Shown here in pieces: positions 1-10,400 of a stretch of DNA of 64,000 bases. The position numbers and the translations under genes are program-made. Below the pieces are notes generated by a model. The model made no database searches. It was not told the origin of the DNA and was given only the letters and a program-made list of their open reading frames with translations. How positions within the stretch are numbered: the stretch's first letter is position 1; each line of letters starts with the position of its first letter. The stretch lies in the NCBI GenBank assembly GCA_039090855.1, contig CM077011.1:17671001-17735000 (forward strand), written 5' to 3'. Source of the stretch: Macrothele yani (Eukaryota; Arthropoda; Arachnida; Araneae; Macrothelidae).

Positions 1-341
1 AGATAGTTTACACCATAACGAAAATAATAACTAAGATTTTATAGTAATATTAATAACTAGCGTATAGCCTGTCCTTGGACTGTTGTTTTTAAGCTTTAAA
101 TAAATATTAATATATAGGGGATGTTGACCGTCCTGTGACGGAGTGAAATTTTTAATTGAAGTAGACTGAAAACAAATCAAATTGGCGCCGGATTTCTGTA
201 AGGACATATAGTAAAAACTTATATACTAAGAACTCATTCATGTTAGAACTAAAAATTACATGCTATTTATTTCCGTTTTTCAAAAGAGCTCGAGATAAAT
301 AACATTCTGTGTAAAATATTTGTTGTTGTTTAACAGTTGTA

Positions 342-754
342 GATTAGAGCATTTAGATAGATCGACATTTTACAAAACGTGTAATATAATCAATACTAAA
401 CTCGGAAAGATGTTTTCGTGTAAACATAATAACTTTTACTTTGATTTTTCGCATTAAATTACTTTTTCTCCGGTACACATGTTATTCCGCTCACGGCTTG
501 TTTTAGATAGTCCTATTCGACGGTCAGTTTGAAACTTCATACCGAACATTTTCTACAAAATAATGCGACATCTGGCATTACAAATCGGAACTATGTAAAT
601 TCTCGACAATGTGCTATTGGGGCGACATCTGCTTTTAAATACAATCTTGCTCACTTTGACATCTCAAGATTTTAGTTTCTACTGTAGGTTAGAGCGTTTA
701 GATAATTAGATATTTTGCAAAATGTTTAGTATAATAAGCACTAAACTCGTAAAG
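342..754 (+). repeat. Dispersed repeat pair flanking a SINE insertion
   Basis: About 70 bp at 342-412 recurs in diverged form at 688-754. Shared pieces are GAGC(A/G)TTTAGATA, ATTTT(A/G)CAAAA, and AATCACTAAACTCG-like ends. The second copy carries the SINE that begins at 755. The rest of 1-754 shows no gene or recognisable element. Confidence 0.5.
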
Positions 755-971
755 TCGTCCCAGTGGCGCAGTGGTCTAAGCGATGGCTTCTGATCATTCG
801 TTCGAACGGGGTCCGGGTTCGAATCCCAGTGAGACATGGATGGTGTGTTTGTCTTACGGCACTGACTGTCTCCCTTCCCTGGAGTCAGTGGACCTAACTT
901 AGGGACGGGCGATTGGGCTTATAGCCCATTGAGTTGCTCACGGTGGTCGTTAAACCTCCAATTAAAAAAAA
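755..971 (+). mobile_element. SINE-A copy 1, full length
   Basis: This is a tRNA-derived SINE. It has a perfect RNA polymerase III A box (TGGCGCAGTGG) near its start, a B box (GGTTCGAATCC) about 50 bp later, a non-tRNA body and a terminal A run. It is flanked by a 12-bp target-site duplication with one mismatch (AAACTCG[T/G]AAAG) at 743-754 and 972-983. Transcription would start from the internal boxes, and movement would depend on LINE enzymes supplied in trans. It encodes no protein. Confidence 0.9.
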
Positions 972-1081
972 AAACTCGGAAAGTTAGTTAAATTAAAAAG
1001 GTAAAAACATATTTAAAGCGTACAAGTTAATATTCGAATTGTGCTAAATTAAATTTAAATACAAACGCAACTTGTCGTGTT

Positions 1082-1311
1082 ATTAAGATTTTAATTCGAA
1101 TTTTGTAAATCGGATAAACAGAACTCGAGTCATTGATAATCCAATGTTTTTAAATTAGCACGCGATCACCTTGATATCTCAATTTCATCGCGTGCAGATT
1201 CAGCTTGCTCTGCTATTAAGAATTCAATTCGAATTTTGTAGATCGGAAAAACACAGCTCGAGTCATTAATAATCCAATGTTTTTAAATTAGCACGTAATC
1301 ACCTTGACATC
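1082..1311. repeat. Two-copy tandem repeat, about 135 bp period
   Basis: The segments 1082-1178 and 1216-1311 are about 90% alike. Both run from TTAAGA through CGAATTTTGTA(A/G)ATCGGA to ATCACCTTGA(T/C)ATCT. No coding content is visible. Confidence 0.7.
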
Positions 1312-1983
1312 TAATCGTGATCGCATGCTATTATATAGCAGGCAATCATTTGGCATCGCGAGAGCACACACACGAATTTATCAATAAGTGATGGTGCAAT
1401 AATACAGACGTTGCTGTGACGTCACGCGTTCCAGAAAGACAGACGAGCATGCGTGTTTATATTATTAATAACACTACAAAAATATCTTTCCAACAACATT
1501 ACCAACCCTCCAATAAAGATAACTTTACAATGTTTCGCTAAAAGTAATGGATAGCAAAGTAACTTATAGAAATAGGAAAACGTTTTCCGAAGGGGACCCA
1601 TGCTCACTGCCAGCCCCCCGGTACAGCATGAAATAATTTGCCCCAATGCGATCAATACGCATGCTCCAGACACTCGCTAGCCGTGGCAAGACAAAGAAAT
1701 GCTTTCTGCTGAGTACCCCACATAAGACGAAAAGGAAAATGACGTTAGTGCGCATGTGCCAAAATAACCCCGTACCGCACCACCACCACGTGACAAGTTA
1801 CGTAAGAATAAATAAAAGATAGCGCATGCGGTTGGTACGAAACGACAAACTGCGCTTAAAGGAGCAAAATTCTATTAAGAACCACCGCAATTTTGAGAGG
1901 AGGACTGTAAAGGCAAAATACGTGTTAACAGAAGTACAACAGATATCTTAAAAATTATCATACTGTTTTCTAGCATACGTTTG
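1312..1983. other. Unannotated DNA, 1312-1983
   Basis: No supported gene or element. Short reading frames on the minus strand (1422-1755) have no recognisable domain and overlap one another in different frames. Confidence 0.5.
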
Positions 1984-1994
1984 GTGTGCGGATT

Positions 1995-2217
1995 TTTTTT
2001 TTTTTGATTGGAGGATTAACGACCACAGTGAGCAACTCAGTGGGCTATAAGCAGTCGTCCGTCCCTAATTTATAGGGTCATTGGTTTCAGGGAAGGGAGA
2101 GAGCCAGTGCCGTAAGACAAACACAACATCCATGCCTCACCGGGATTCGAACCCGGACCCCTTACGGACGATTGATCAGAGGCCATCGCTTAGACCACTG
2201 CACCACCGGGGCGGCAT
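1995..2217 (-). mobile_element. SINE-A copy 2, full length
   Basis: Minus-strand copy of the tRNA-derived SINE. The T run at 1994-2006 is the reverse complement of the A tail, and the B box reads GGATTCGAACC at about 2143. An exact 11-bp target-site duplication (GTGTGCGGATT) lies at 1984-1994 and 2218-2228, so the insertion is simple and fairly young. Confidence 0.92.
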
Positions 2218-2228
2218 GTGTGCGGATT

Positions 2229-2546
2229 GCGCGCCAGTGTGATTCCAAATTTAACAATACCTTTAGTGGGAAAAACGTGAGTCACGGGATCCGAAACTGC
2301 ATGAGATATTATCTCGCTGGTCAATTCTTCCTGGTGCAAAAATAATATTTTAACTATGGCAAGCTGCCAACGGTATCTGATAACTCGGGTACAGTTAGCA
2401 AATTTTGAGCGAAACTATTGTAAAATCTAAGCTCATTAAGGCATCTATTATAACAAATTCTAAAACACCAGCGCGTAAAATTGATGACTTGCAGAACAAA
2501 AGTACGAAACATTCTAAAAAAGAAATGCCTAAAATTTATCATGAAC
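2229..2546. other. Unannotated DNA, 2229-2546
   Basis: No domain or repeat recognised. The overlapping 62- and 65-residue frames on opposite strands look like chance frames. Confidence 0.4.
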
Positions 2547-2548
2547 TA

Positions 2549-3962
2549 CACTGGCAGAAGGTGAAAAAAGAACACCAAGAAGGAATTGGCGGACGATCAT
2601 GAAATTTACATATGTTAATGGGGTCGAGTTTGCACAGGTGTGATGTTAATTTCGGGACCAACCGGTGAGCGCTTACGCTACAGCACGGCATAATATGCAA
2701 ATTATCGTCGGTGGTGTTTAAGGAGTACGGCGAAGTGAATGTAATCAGTCGTCGGCGTACGGACACGTGCGAAGACCCTGAAGAAGCTGCAGTGCCTAGA
2801 CATGGAAGACGTGTACGATTTCAGCAGTTATCGGACTTTGAGCGAGGTCGTCCAGTCGGACTCCGCGAGGCCGTGTGGTCGTATCGTCGTATTGCGGAGC
2901 GAATTAGGCGGGAAGTATCGGTGGTGGTACGATTGTGGCGTAGATGGTACGAGGAACATTCCCACACGAGAAGACGTGGAACCGGGAGTCACAGACGGAC
3001 TGATGAGCGGACCGATCGACGCATAAGAAGAGCGGTGTTGTCAAGCAGAACATACACTGCGACGCAAATGCGAGCTGCCGTTGCACCTGAGGTGACTGTG
3101 CGAACAATCCGCAACCGTCTACTGCATGCAGGACTACGTGCACGTGTGCCTCTGGCATGTGTACCTCTGACTCCAGCCCACCGTCAGGAACGGCTGCAGT
3201 GGTGTCGCCAACGTCTGCACTGCAGAACGCAATGGCGATCTGTCGTGTTCAGCGATGAAAGCAGATTCTGCTTGGAAGCCTCCTATGACCGTATGCGTGT
3301 TCGCAGACCCACAGGGGAGCGTCTCCACCCTTCTTGCATCCACCAGCAACACACAGGGCCTGGTCTCCTGGTGTGGGAACCGATCAGCTATCACTCCCGT
3401 ACACAACTAGTGTTTGTACCAGGTACGTTAATCAGCACATCCTACATCAACAACATCATTCAGCCAGTTGTTGTGCCATTTGTAAGGTCGGTCCATTGTA
3501 GTTTTTATCAGCAAGATAACGCACGCCCACACACGGTACGTGCAACACAATATGCACTTCAGGGTGTGAGACAACTTCCATGGCCTGCACGTTCACCGGA
3601 TTTGTCCCCCATTGAGAATGTGTGGGATTTTATGGGACAACGACTTATCCGGTCTACACGACCATCCCCGATTTACGCATCCAGGTTGAGGATGCTTGGA
3701 ACTCAATACCCCAAACTTACATCCAACATCTGTACGACAGAATCTATGCCAGAATTGCACAGTGTGACGCAGTTCATGGCGGTTCAACCTCGTACTAAAC
3801 ATGTTACATGGAAATGTTATTTTTCAGTTTACCAGCAAATATAGCTGTATTTTGCCATAATGTTTTGATTACGTTATCCTCTGTATTCCGTTATTATACT
3901 GTATAAATTTCGTTGGTATCAGACGTCTCCTTCTTGGTGTTCTTTTTCACTTTCCGCCAGTG
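2549..3962 (+). mobile_element. Tc1-like DNA transposon Tc1-1 (DD32E group)
   Basis: A 1414-bp element with about 35-bp terminal inverted repeats starting CACTGGC(A/G)GAA(A/G)GTG. It is flanked by TA at 2547-2548 and 3963-3964, the standard Tc1/mariner target duplication. Related copies are Tc1-7 (34943-36016) and Tc1-14 (57305-58735). Both TIRs and the length are intact, so the DNA could in principle be mobilised by a related enzyme although its own transposase is broken. Confidence 0.95.
2792..3844 (+). pseudogene. Tc1 transposase, start lost and C-terminus frameshifted
   Basis: The encoded protein would cut and paste the element in the nucleus by binding the TIRs. An N-terminal helix-turn-helix region (QQLSDFERG onward) is followed by a catalytic core with D in VFSDESRF, D in QQDNARPH and E in SPDLSPIENVWD. 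Only 32 residues separate the second D from the E, against 34 in classical Tc1. The expected start, ATG in the sister copy at 57548, is GTG here at 2792-2794. A small deletion near 3665-3675 shifts the frame so the final 55 or so residues are lost from the correct frame. The longest frame continues upstream to 2711, but that part looks non-coding. It is a dead gene in an otherwise complete element. Confidence 0.9.
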
Positions 3963-4242
3963 TACTTTCCTTCACGCTGGTTGTAATCAGGTTGCATGTA
4001 AACAAAGCGGAAAGACACACTGAGACCAGGGAACTTCATTTTCATTTTGTATCGCGAAAGACAGACACACACACACGCATATACACAAACTTTCTTTTAT
4101 TATTATAGATTAAACAAGTGTTGAGATAACAGACGGAGTCTTTCCATTTCTTCGTTGTTTAATTCAAATGTTTTTTTTTTCAATTAATGCTAGTGAACCA
4201 ACTTTCGTGAAACGGTTTAAGTAAAACTTCCATCGAGTTTTA

Positions 4243-5005
4243 ATTGAAATTCCTCAATGACACGAAATTTTGGGAATCGGAAGACGGCCGCCCCGGTGGC
4301 GCAGTGGTCTAAGCGATGGCCTCTGATCATTCGTAATGGGGTCCGGGTTCGAATCCCGGTGAGGCATGGATGTTGTGTTTGTCTTACGACACTGGCTCTC
4401 TCCCTTCCCTGGAACCAGTGACCCTAAATTAGGGACGGGCGATTGCTTATAGCACATTGAGTTGCTCACGGTGGTCGTTAAACCTCCAATCAAAAAAAAA
4501 AAAAAATCGGAAGACGTCAAAACCTGACCATGGACGATGTCCAATCTCATGCCAAATATCACCGTGATCGGTTGTATCATGTCGTAGCTATGCCCGAACA
4601 ACTAATTGTCCTGAGTTTCGTATAGAGAGCGAATGTTTTCAATTATTATTGAAATTTGGTCAGTTTTTTAATGGTCATTATTTTTATACGACGCGACCAA
4701 TCACCATGATACCAACCCCATGTTACTCACAATGTCCTTCCCTCGCACTGTGGCAACTGTCACCGCGATCGGCTGAAGATCTTTGGAGAAGATAGGTAAC
4801 AAACGACGACTCCTCCAAACCCGGAAAAACCCCTAAAAATGCACGTTTTTGGAAGATTATTCCTCAGTGACACGGAATTTCGAGAATCGGAAGTATTCAA
4901 AATCTGACCATGGACGATGTGAACTTGCATGCAAAAAATCATGGTGATCGGTTGTGTCATCTTGTACCTATGCCTGAAGAACTAATTGTCTCTGAGTCTC
5001 GCTTC
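4243..5005. repeat. Two copies of an unclassified dispersed repeat
   Basis: 4243-4286 plus 4505-4625, split by the SINE, matches 4858-5005. Shared landmarks are CCTCA(A/G)TGACACG(A/G)AATTT, AATCTGACCATGGACGATGT-like text and GAACTAATTGTC. The intervening 4626-4857 holds no recognised gene. Confidence 0.65.
4287..4504 (+). mobile_element. SINE-A copy 3, full length
   Basis: tRNA-derived SINE with A box, B box and an A run at 4491-4506. An exact 12-bp target-site duplication (AATCGGAAGACG) lies at 4275-4286 and 4505-4516. It splits an older dispersed repeat that is present uninterrupted at 4858-5005, which gives the relative age. Confidence 0.93.
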
Positions 5006-5930
5006 GCTCAATTACAACTTCTGTGCCTACAACTCGACGGGGAATACGCTATAAATACGCACTGCTTTATTTCTTTCTCCCACCCTCTTTTTGTTTTAAT
5101 GAAATGCCAAAAGTTTACAAAATTAATGCTCTTGAACACAAGATTGTTAATGATCTTTTGCATTCCTCAGTTTTTTTCATAACCTTTAAACTCACTTCAT
5201 AATCCCTAAGCATATTCTATAAAGTGTAGGTCTTAAAAAGTATTTTAATGCCCGGAAATTGTTAAAAAATGTTTCAAGTTTAAGAAAATTAATTGCTCAA
5301 TTCGGCCTTTTTTTTCCTGACCCGAAAGGATATTTTATACCAGCATAAAATAGCAGAGTTTCATACTGATCTTAAAATCAAGACCATTCCTTCATTTAAC
5401 AACCCTAATCCTGTGGTTATTATTATCTCAGAAATTAAATCGCTTTGGAACGTCAGTTCCTTCCGACATTTATTTAAAAGCATCGTTCTGCGTTAAGGGA
5501 CTTGTGTGTTTATCTTCGAAGGGAGATTTGATCTTAAAACTAGAGGAAGGATGTTGGACAAAATCGATAATAGCGTTTGATGCTGGGAGAGCATAAAATA
5601 AAGATCTCTATTTTATGATGTTTATACGTCTTGCAGTAAAAGGCCCACGTATTTAATCTGCATATGTAATCTATATTTTCGCGAGAGTCCTTTTAGGAAA
5701 GAATCGATCCTGAACGGAAGACACAAGGAAATTGGTCTGATGGGCTTTGTTTGATGAGTTCAGAAACGCAGACAACCGTAAATTTTCCGAATATGTAGAA
5801 GTATGTGACTTTTTAACAGAGGATACCTCATGAAAGGAAAATATGTTTAGCTAAAAGCAATAACATAATAATCACTCTTTCTTTTTGTAGAAGTTGGAAT
5901 GTTGAAGAAAAAGCTTTTCCAAATCATGAA
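5006..5930. other. Unannotated DNA, 5006-5930
   Basis: AT-rich sequence with no recognised domain or element. Frames of 67-90 residues here have no family resemblance that I can see. Confidence 0.4.
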
Positions 5931-6040
5931 TGCGGGATTATACCATACAATATAAATTTTGAAGATGACAATCCGTTTTTTGGTGTAAATATGACAAGAA
6001 TGGTAAGTCAGATAATATCCGAAAACTTGAAAATTTCATC

Positions 6041-6113
6041 GTCCTGGAGCCGGAATCGAACCCGCGTCTCTCAGATAGCGCCCGGGTATGCTAACCACTA
6101 CACCACCCAGAAC
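6041..6113 (-). repeat. tRNA-like cloverleaf of SINE-B, copy 1
   Basis: Read on the minus strand it folds as a tRNA. A 7-bp acceptor stem pairs GTTCTGG with CCAGGAC, and there is an A-box-like TGGTGTAGTGG, a 5-bp anticodon stem, and a T arm related to GCGGGTTCGATTCCCGC but with a mutated stem. The base before the anticodon is C, not the near-universal U, and copies sit inside a repeat, so it is not called a tRNA gene. Confidence 0.75.
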
Positions 6114-6369
6114 GGCCTAGTCTCAAGTTTCGGATTAATTTGAATATAACCATCACAGGATTCGCTAGTCGAAGCAACCGGCATTCATGTTTAGCAAATC
6201 TTGAGGTTAAGAATCCTATACCGTGATTGCCCGGAGGAGCAGATAAATCATAAATGGTACACGGGATTGCACCAAACAATACAAATTTTGAAGATGACAA
6301 TCCGTTTTTTCGTGTAAATATGACAAGGATGGTAAGCCAGATGATATCCAAAAACTTTAAAATTTCGTT

Positions 6370-6410
6370 GTCCTGGAGCGGGAATCGAACCCGCGTCTCC
6401 CAGATAGCGC
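6370..6410 (-). repeat. tRNA-like cloverleaf of SINE-B, copy 2, truncated
   Basis: Only the T arm, 3' acceptor strand and part of the anticodon arm remain. The sequence breaks off at about 6410 into unrelated AT-rich DNA. Confidence 0.7.
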
Positions 6411-6459
6411 ATATCTTCCAAATTAATTTTCTAATTAATTGGAAACTTGAGACTTAGGC

Positions 6460-6532
6460 GTTCTGGGTGGTGTAGTGGTTAGCATACCCGGGCGCTATAT
6501 GGGAGACGCGGGATCAATTCCCGCTCCAGGAC
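6460..6532 (+). repeat. tRNA-like cloverleaf of SINE-B, copy 3
   Basis: Plus-strand copy. It keeps the GTTCTGG/CCAGGAC acceptor pairing, but the B box has decayed to GGGATCAATTCCC. It faces copies 1 and 2, so 5960-6615 is a large inverted repeat. Confidence 0.75.
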
Positions 6533-6994
6533 GACGAAATTTTTCGAATATTATCTGACTTACCATTCTTGTCATATTTACACCAAAAAACGGATTGTCA
6601 TCTACAAAAGCTTCTCCAAAACTTCATATAATGTCGCATAGTAGTGGGAATGTTGAAAAAACAAGCTTGTCTATATGTGATTTAACTTCTTATGTCGTAT
6701 TTGATAAATCCAGTGTTCAGCTGAAATTTTATGTGATATTTCAAAAGCTTTAACTTCGTGAAGTATTACGAAAGCTTTCATTCTATGTGGTATTATGGAC
6801 GCTCTAATTTAATTTTTTTTATATTTTGTGTGGTGTTACGAAAGCTTAATGTGATATCTACGGAGAGAGTTTTAATTTTCAGTAATATTACCAAATATTT
6901 TATTTTACAAATTTTGAAGATGACAATCCGATTTTTGGCGTAAATGTGACAAGGATGGTAAGTCAGATAATCCGAAAACTTGAAAATTTTCATC

Positions 6995-7067
6995 GTCTTG
7001 GGGCGGGACTCGAACCTGCGTCTCCCAGAAAACGTCTAGGTATGCTAACCACTACACCACCCAGAAC
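6995..7067 (-). repeat. tRNA-like cloverleaf of SINE-B, copy 4
   Basis: Minus-strand copy with B box GGTTCGAGTCC and acceptor GTTCTGG against CCAAGAC. It pairs with copy 5 across about 90 bp. Confidence 0.75.
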
Positions 7068-7154
7068 GACCTCCAGATTCGCTAAACCGGTTGCTTCGAC
7101 TAGCGAATCCTGTGATGGTTAAATTTAAATTGTTCGGAAACTTGAAACTTGGTC

Positions 7155-7227
7155 GTTCTGGGTGGTGTAGTGGTTAGCATACCTAGGCGTTTTCTGGGAG
7201 CCGCGGGTTCGAGTCCCGCTGCAGGAC
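7155..7227 (+). repeat. tRNA-like cloverleaf of SINE-B, copy 5
   Basis: Plus-strand copy with A box TGGTGTAGTGG and B box GGTTCGAGTCC. One acceptor-stem pair is broken (GCAGGAC in place of CCAGGAC). Confidence 0.75.
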
Positions 7228-7484
7228 GATGAAAATTTTCAAGTTTTCGGATATTATCTGACTTACCATCCTTGTCACATTTACGCCAAAAATCGGATTG
7301 TCATCTTCAAAATTTGTATTATATGGCGTAATCCCGTATTTCTTTCATAATTTATCTGCTTCTCCGGGCAATCACGGGATAGGATTCTTAACTTCCAGAT
7401 TCGCTAAACATGAATGCCGGTTGCTTTGACTAGCGAATCATGTGATGGTTAAATTCAAATTGTTAGGAAACTTGAAACTTGGTC

Positions 7485-7557
7485 GTTCTGGGTGGTGTAG
7501 TGGTTAGCCTACCTAGGCGTTTTCTGGGAGACGCGGGTTCGAGTCCCGCTCCAGGAC
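7485..7557 (+). repeat. tRNA-like cloverleaf of SINE-B, copy 6
   Basis: Full cloverleaf on the plus strand: acceptor GTTCTGG/CCAGGAC, anticodon stem CCTAG/CTGGG with loop GCGTTTT, and T arm GCGGGTTCGAGTCCCGC. It is nearly identical to copy 5 over more than 200 bp of flank, which points to a segmental duplication of about 330 bp. Confidence 0.78.
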
Positions 7558-7689
7558 GATGAAAATTTTCAAGTTTTCGGATATTATCTGACTTGCCATC
7601 CTTGTCACATTTACGCCAAAAATCGGATTGTCATCTTCAAAATTTGTATTATATGGCGTAATCCCGTATTTCTTTCGTAATTTTATTTT

Positions 7690-8015
7690 ATTTCGTGTTA
7701 TAAGAGCTTGAATTTTATATGGCATTGCAAATTTTTTTTGTGGTATTAGGAAAGAGTACAGTTACGAAAGCATTTATTTTATATGGAGAAAGCTTTATTT
7801 TATATAAGAAAGTTTTATTTTTATGTGGTATTTCGAAAGCTTTAAGTTTAAGTAGTATTTTGAAAGATTAATTTAATGTAGAAGTAGAAAAGCTTGCTAT
7901 TCCGTATCACGAAAGCTTTAACTTCTTTTAGTATAATGAAAACGTTATATAGTATCACAAACTTTACGAGGTATCACAAGAGCTTTCATTTTGTGTAGTA
8001 TTATGAAAACTCTAA
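7690..8015. repeat. Degenerate GAAAGCTT-type short tandem repeats
   Basis: The motif CGAAAGCTTTAA or a variant recurs every 40-50 bp here and at 6690-6850, with TGTGGTATTA-like spacers. The two blocks bracket the SINE-B cluster. Confidence 0.55.
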
Positions 8016-8435
8016 TCTTTTTTCTAAGTCAGAGAAATAAAGGTCGTTGTGATCTCTTTAGTTCACCAGCTTGTATCGTCAAAGTTTTGCTTGCGTCCCC
8101 GATGGCCAGGTAGTCAGAGTCGCTTGCATCTGGCCGTTCTTCAGAATCGGGTCCCATCTCGAGCCAAGGGAATGGACGTGGCTGTTCCGCGGAACTGATT
8201 CTGCCACCTCCCTGGAATCAAGAGCGGGTAATTTCGTTTATCTCAGTTTCTCTTGCAGGGTGACTAAACTCGAATTAGATAAAAGGGTCTGGATAGTAAA
8301 CCGTTTTCATTTGAGAAGACTAGCGCTTCAGCAGTGCGACTTACTAAAGAAATGAGCAGTTTATAAAATTCTGCCTAAAATCACGAAGGTAAACTAAATT
8401 TCCCATATATCTAAAAAAAATGTTTGATCATTCGC
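8016..8435. other. Unannotated DNA, 8016-8435
   Basis: No supported feature. The segment 8095-8230 is GC-richer and faintly tRNA-like (GATGGCCAGGTAGTCAGAG), but it lacks a B box. Confidence 0.35.
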
Positions 8436-9040
8436 CAATCAGTAATCCTGAGAAAGTAATCCTTCGCCAATCAGCGGAGGTCCAATTCCTATACTTCCGT
8501 GAAAATGTAAGCTTTTTCTGCCGATGCACCTTCGGTAGCATAGGTGCAGTGACCATCCATCTGCAGCAGGGTTCGCTGAACTGTCGTTTTAGACACACTT
8601 CCGGTAGCCCCCTGGTTCATTCGGCCAATGGGTTGCTCCACTGTAATCTGTCGATCGGCCCTCACGCGCCTTCAAAACCGACGTTCACCTTTCACATCAA
8701 TCGCACGTGGTACTCCGCAGTTTTCACTTCGCTTATTCGCAATGGTCCTATTTGAAGAATCACGATACACTTTAACCACAGCAGCATGCGAACAGTTCAC
8801 AGACTGCGCTGTTTCAGAAATACTTCCACCCTTGTCCCGAAAACCGGTAATCATCCCTTTCTGCAAATCTGATAAATCGCCCCTTTAATCCATGACTGCA
8901 ACGAGTGGTATGTTTTCAAAATGCCTACAGCACACCTTATACACACTACAAGCCAACTCACGACACGTTCCTTCTTCCATTGGCTACGCGCTGTTGACAT
9001 CAAAAGGTGGAGGTGGTCACAATAATATGACTCGACTGTG
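8436..9040 (-). pseudogene. Tc1-2: truncated Tc1 transposon, N-terminal half
   Basis: Minus strand. The 5' TIR is at 9011-9040 (CACAGTCGAGTCATATTATT), and the opening of a Tc1 transposase follows. The frame at 8866-8672 reads a helix-turn-helix domain (GFRDKGGSISETAQSV, AAVVKVYRDS). The same family is represented by Tc1-6 at 22944-24118. The copy stops just before the first catalytic D, so no active site remains, and a short duplication (GATTGGCGAA) marks the broken end near 8440-8475. Confidence 0.85.
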
Positions 9041-9634
9041 CATAAAGGGGTGCAATAAAATGTCATTCTGTAGAAAGTGCCACAGTCTACAGAATAAACA
9101 TCTGTTCTGGAATAATTGTCGATAATGTTAGATGTTAGATCACAGTTACATAAAAAAAAGTATAAGTATTGGTACGGGCCTTGCAGGAGCTTCAGCAATT
9201 ACAACAGCGGAAACAATAAATGCAGCACCAAGAAAATATATCAAGGATTACGACTACCTATCAAACAGGCCGGCGTTGCCTCCAAGAGTACAAATTGTGG
9301 ACATCGTACGAAGAAGGCAGATAGGGATAGGCGAACGTTGGAATGCGTTGCACAACGGAAGCACAAGACCGCGGCACCGAAAATAGCAGCAGAGTTCAGC
9401 ACCAATCGAGAGCTGCATCGTGCCGGTATTTATGGCCGTGCTGCACTCAATAAACCTCTAATTACCAAAATCAATGCACCCAAAAGGGTAAGGTGTTGCA
9501 AAGCACATAAAAACTAGGATACCAAAGACTAGCAGCGTCATCTGGTCTCGTGAATCGTGCTTCACATTGTTTTTCACCAATGGCCGAATGTACGTCTCGC
9601 CAAAACCTGCAGAACCGTAAAGCCCTGACTGTTT

Positions 9635-9692
9635 GGTTCCGACTGTGAAACATGGACCCATATGCTGTGGGCCATATTTCACAGTCGGAACC
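9635..9692. repeat. Snap-back hairpin inside Tc1-3
   Basis: Arms 9635-9658 and 9669-9692 pair over 24 bp with two mismatches around a 10-base loop. Nearby, ACTAGCAGCG at about 9527 and ACTAGCAGCA at about 9707 begin a short direct duplication, so the fold-back came with local copying. Confidence 0.85.
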
Positions 9693-9952
9693 TGGGATGC
9701 TAAAGACTAGCAGCATGTCATCTTGTCTCGTGAATGGTGTTTCCCTTACCTGCAGAAGCGTAAAACCATGTCATTTAATTCCTTAGGGCCACTGTTTACT
9801 CTGCAGTGTCATGTCACCTCTGCAAAGTAGAATTCCTTCTTAAGGACCGCCCAATGTTGCAGGCATTGTTTCCTATTGAGCGTCCCTGGTTTCAAGTAGA
9901 TAATATACCCATGCGTTGTGCGAAACTTGTTAAGTTGTGGTTTGCAAAGGCC

Positions 9953-10160
9953 ATCATGGTGGCGCCGAGGTCTAAGCGCTGGCTTATTGCCATTCGTCCG
10001 AGATGGGTCCGCGTTCGAATCCCATTGTGGCATGGATGTTATGTTTGTCTTAAAGCACTGGCTAGGTCCTTTCCCTTGAACCAGTGGCCTTAAATTAGGG
10101 TCGTGCGACTGCTTGAGGTCAGTTTAATTACTTACGGTGGTCTTTAAACCCGTACATTAG
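9953..10160 (+). mobile_element. SINE-A copy 4, old and diverged
   Basis: Diverged SINE-A inserted in Tc1-3 between the second and third catalytic segments. The head reads GGTGGCGCCGAGGTCTAAGCG and a B box GCGTTCGAATCCC follows. The tail CGGTGGTCTTTAAACC marks the 3' end. No clear TSD is left. Confidence 0.8.
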
Positions 10161-10400
10161 CGGCGCTGACCGTCTCAATCTCCAGATTTCAATTTTAATG
10201 AACATCTGTGGGAATACCTGGAGCGAAAGGTCAGATCACACTTTCCAACTCCAGCATCACTGACACAGTTGGGATATAGTTTACAGTAAGAATGGCCCCA
10301 ATTTCCATTATCGTATGTGCATGACTTGTATAAGTCTATTCCAAGTGAAATTGTTTCTGTTCTGAAAGCTCGAGGTGAACCTACAACTTATTACTGAAAC

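Larger units (their letters stand above)
5931..7690. repeat. Cluster of SINE-B composite repeats in both orientations
   Basis: A unit of about 160 bp recurs at least six times. It comprises ACAAATTTTGAAGATGACAA, GACAAG(A/G)ATGGTAAG, then a tRNA-like cloverleaf. Units at about 5950, 6275 and 6905 are on one strand and those at about 6460-6620, 7155-7310 and 7485-7640 on the other, so the cluster contains large imperfect palindromes. Stretches between units (about 6130-6250, 7070-7110 and 7350-7450) also recur. Confidence 0.85.
9230..10400 (+). pseudogene. Tc1-3: decayed Tc1 transposase split by a SINE
   Basis: Recognisable pieces run in order across several frames. ADRDRRTLECV and HRAGIYGRAALNKPLITK lie at about 9315-9480. 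The first catalytic region at 9540-9600 reads VIWSRESCF, where D has become R. The second catalytic region lies at about 9895 (FQVDNIPMRCA). The third, SPDFNFNEHLW, lies at about 10177-10210 and keeps the E. A SINE-A copy separates the last two. Multiple frameshifts, stops and a fold-back at 9635-9692 show an old copy. No clear TIRs were found, so the ends are approximate. Confidence 0.8.

Noticed and set aside
2904..3406. Minus-strand frames opposite Tc1-1
   Set aside because: They recur opposite every copy of this transposase family (34906-35449 and 57501-58168), so they are shadows of the coding strand.
6041..7557. Cluster of functional tRNA genes
   Set aside because: Cloverleafs are embedded in a larger repeat, the base before the anticodon is C, and the copies decay independently.
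9458..9716. Two overlapping minus-strand frames
   Set aside because: Created by the hairpin at 9635-9692 inside a dead transposase.
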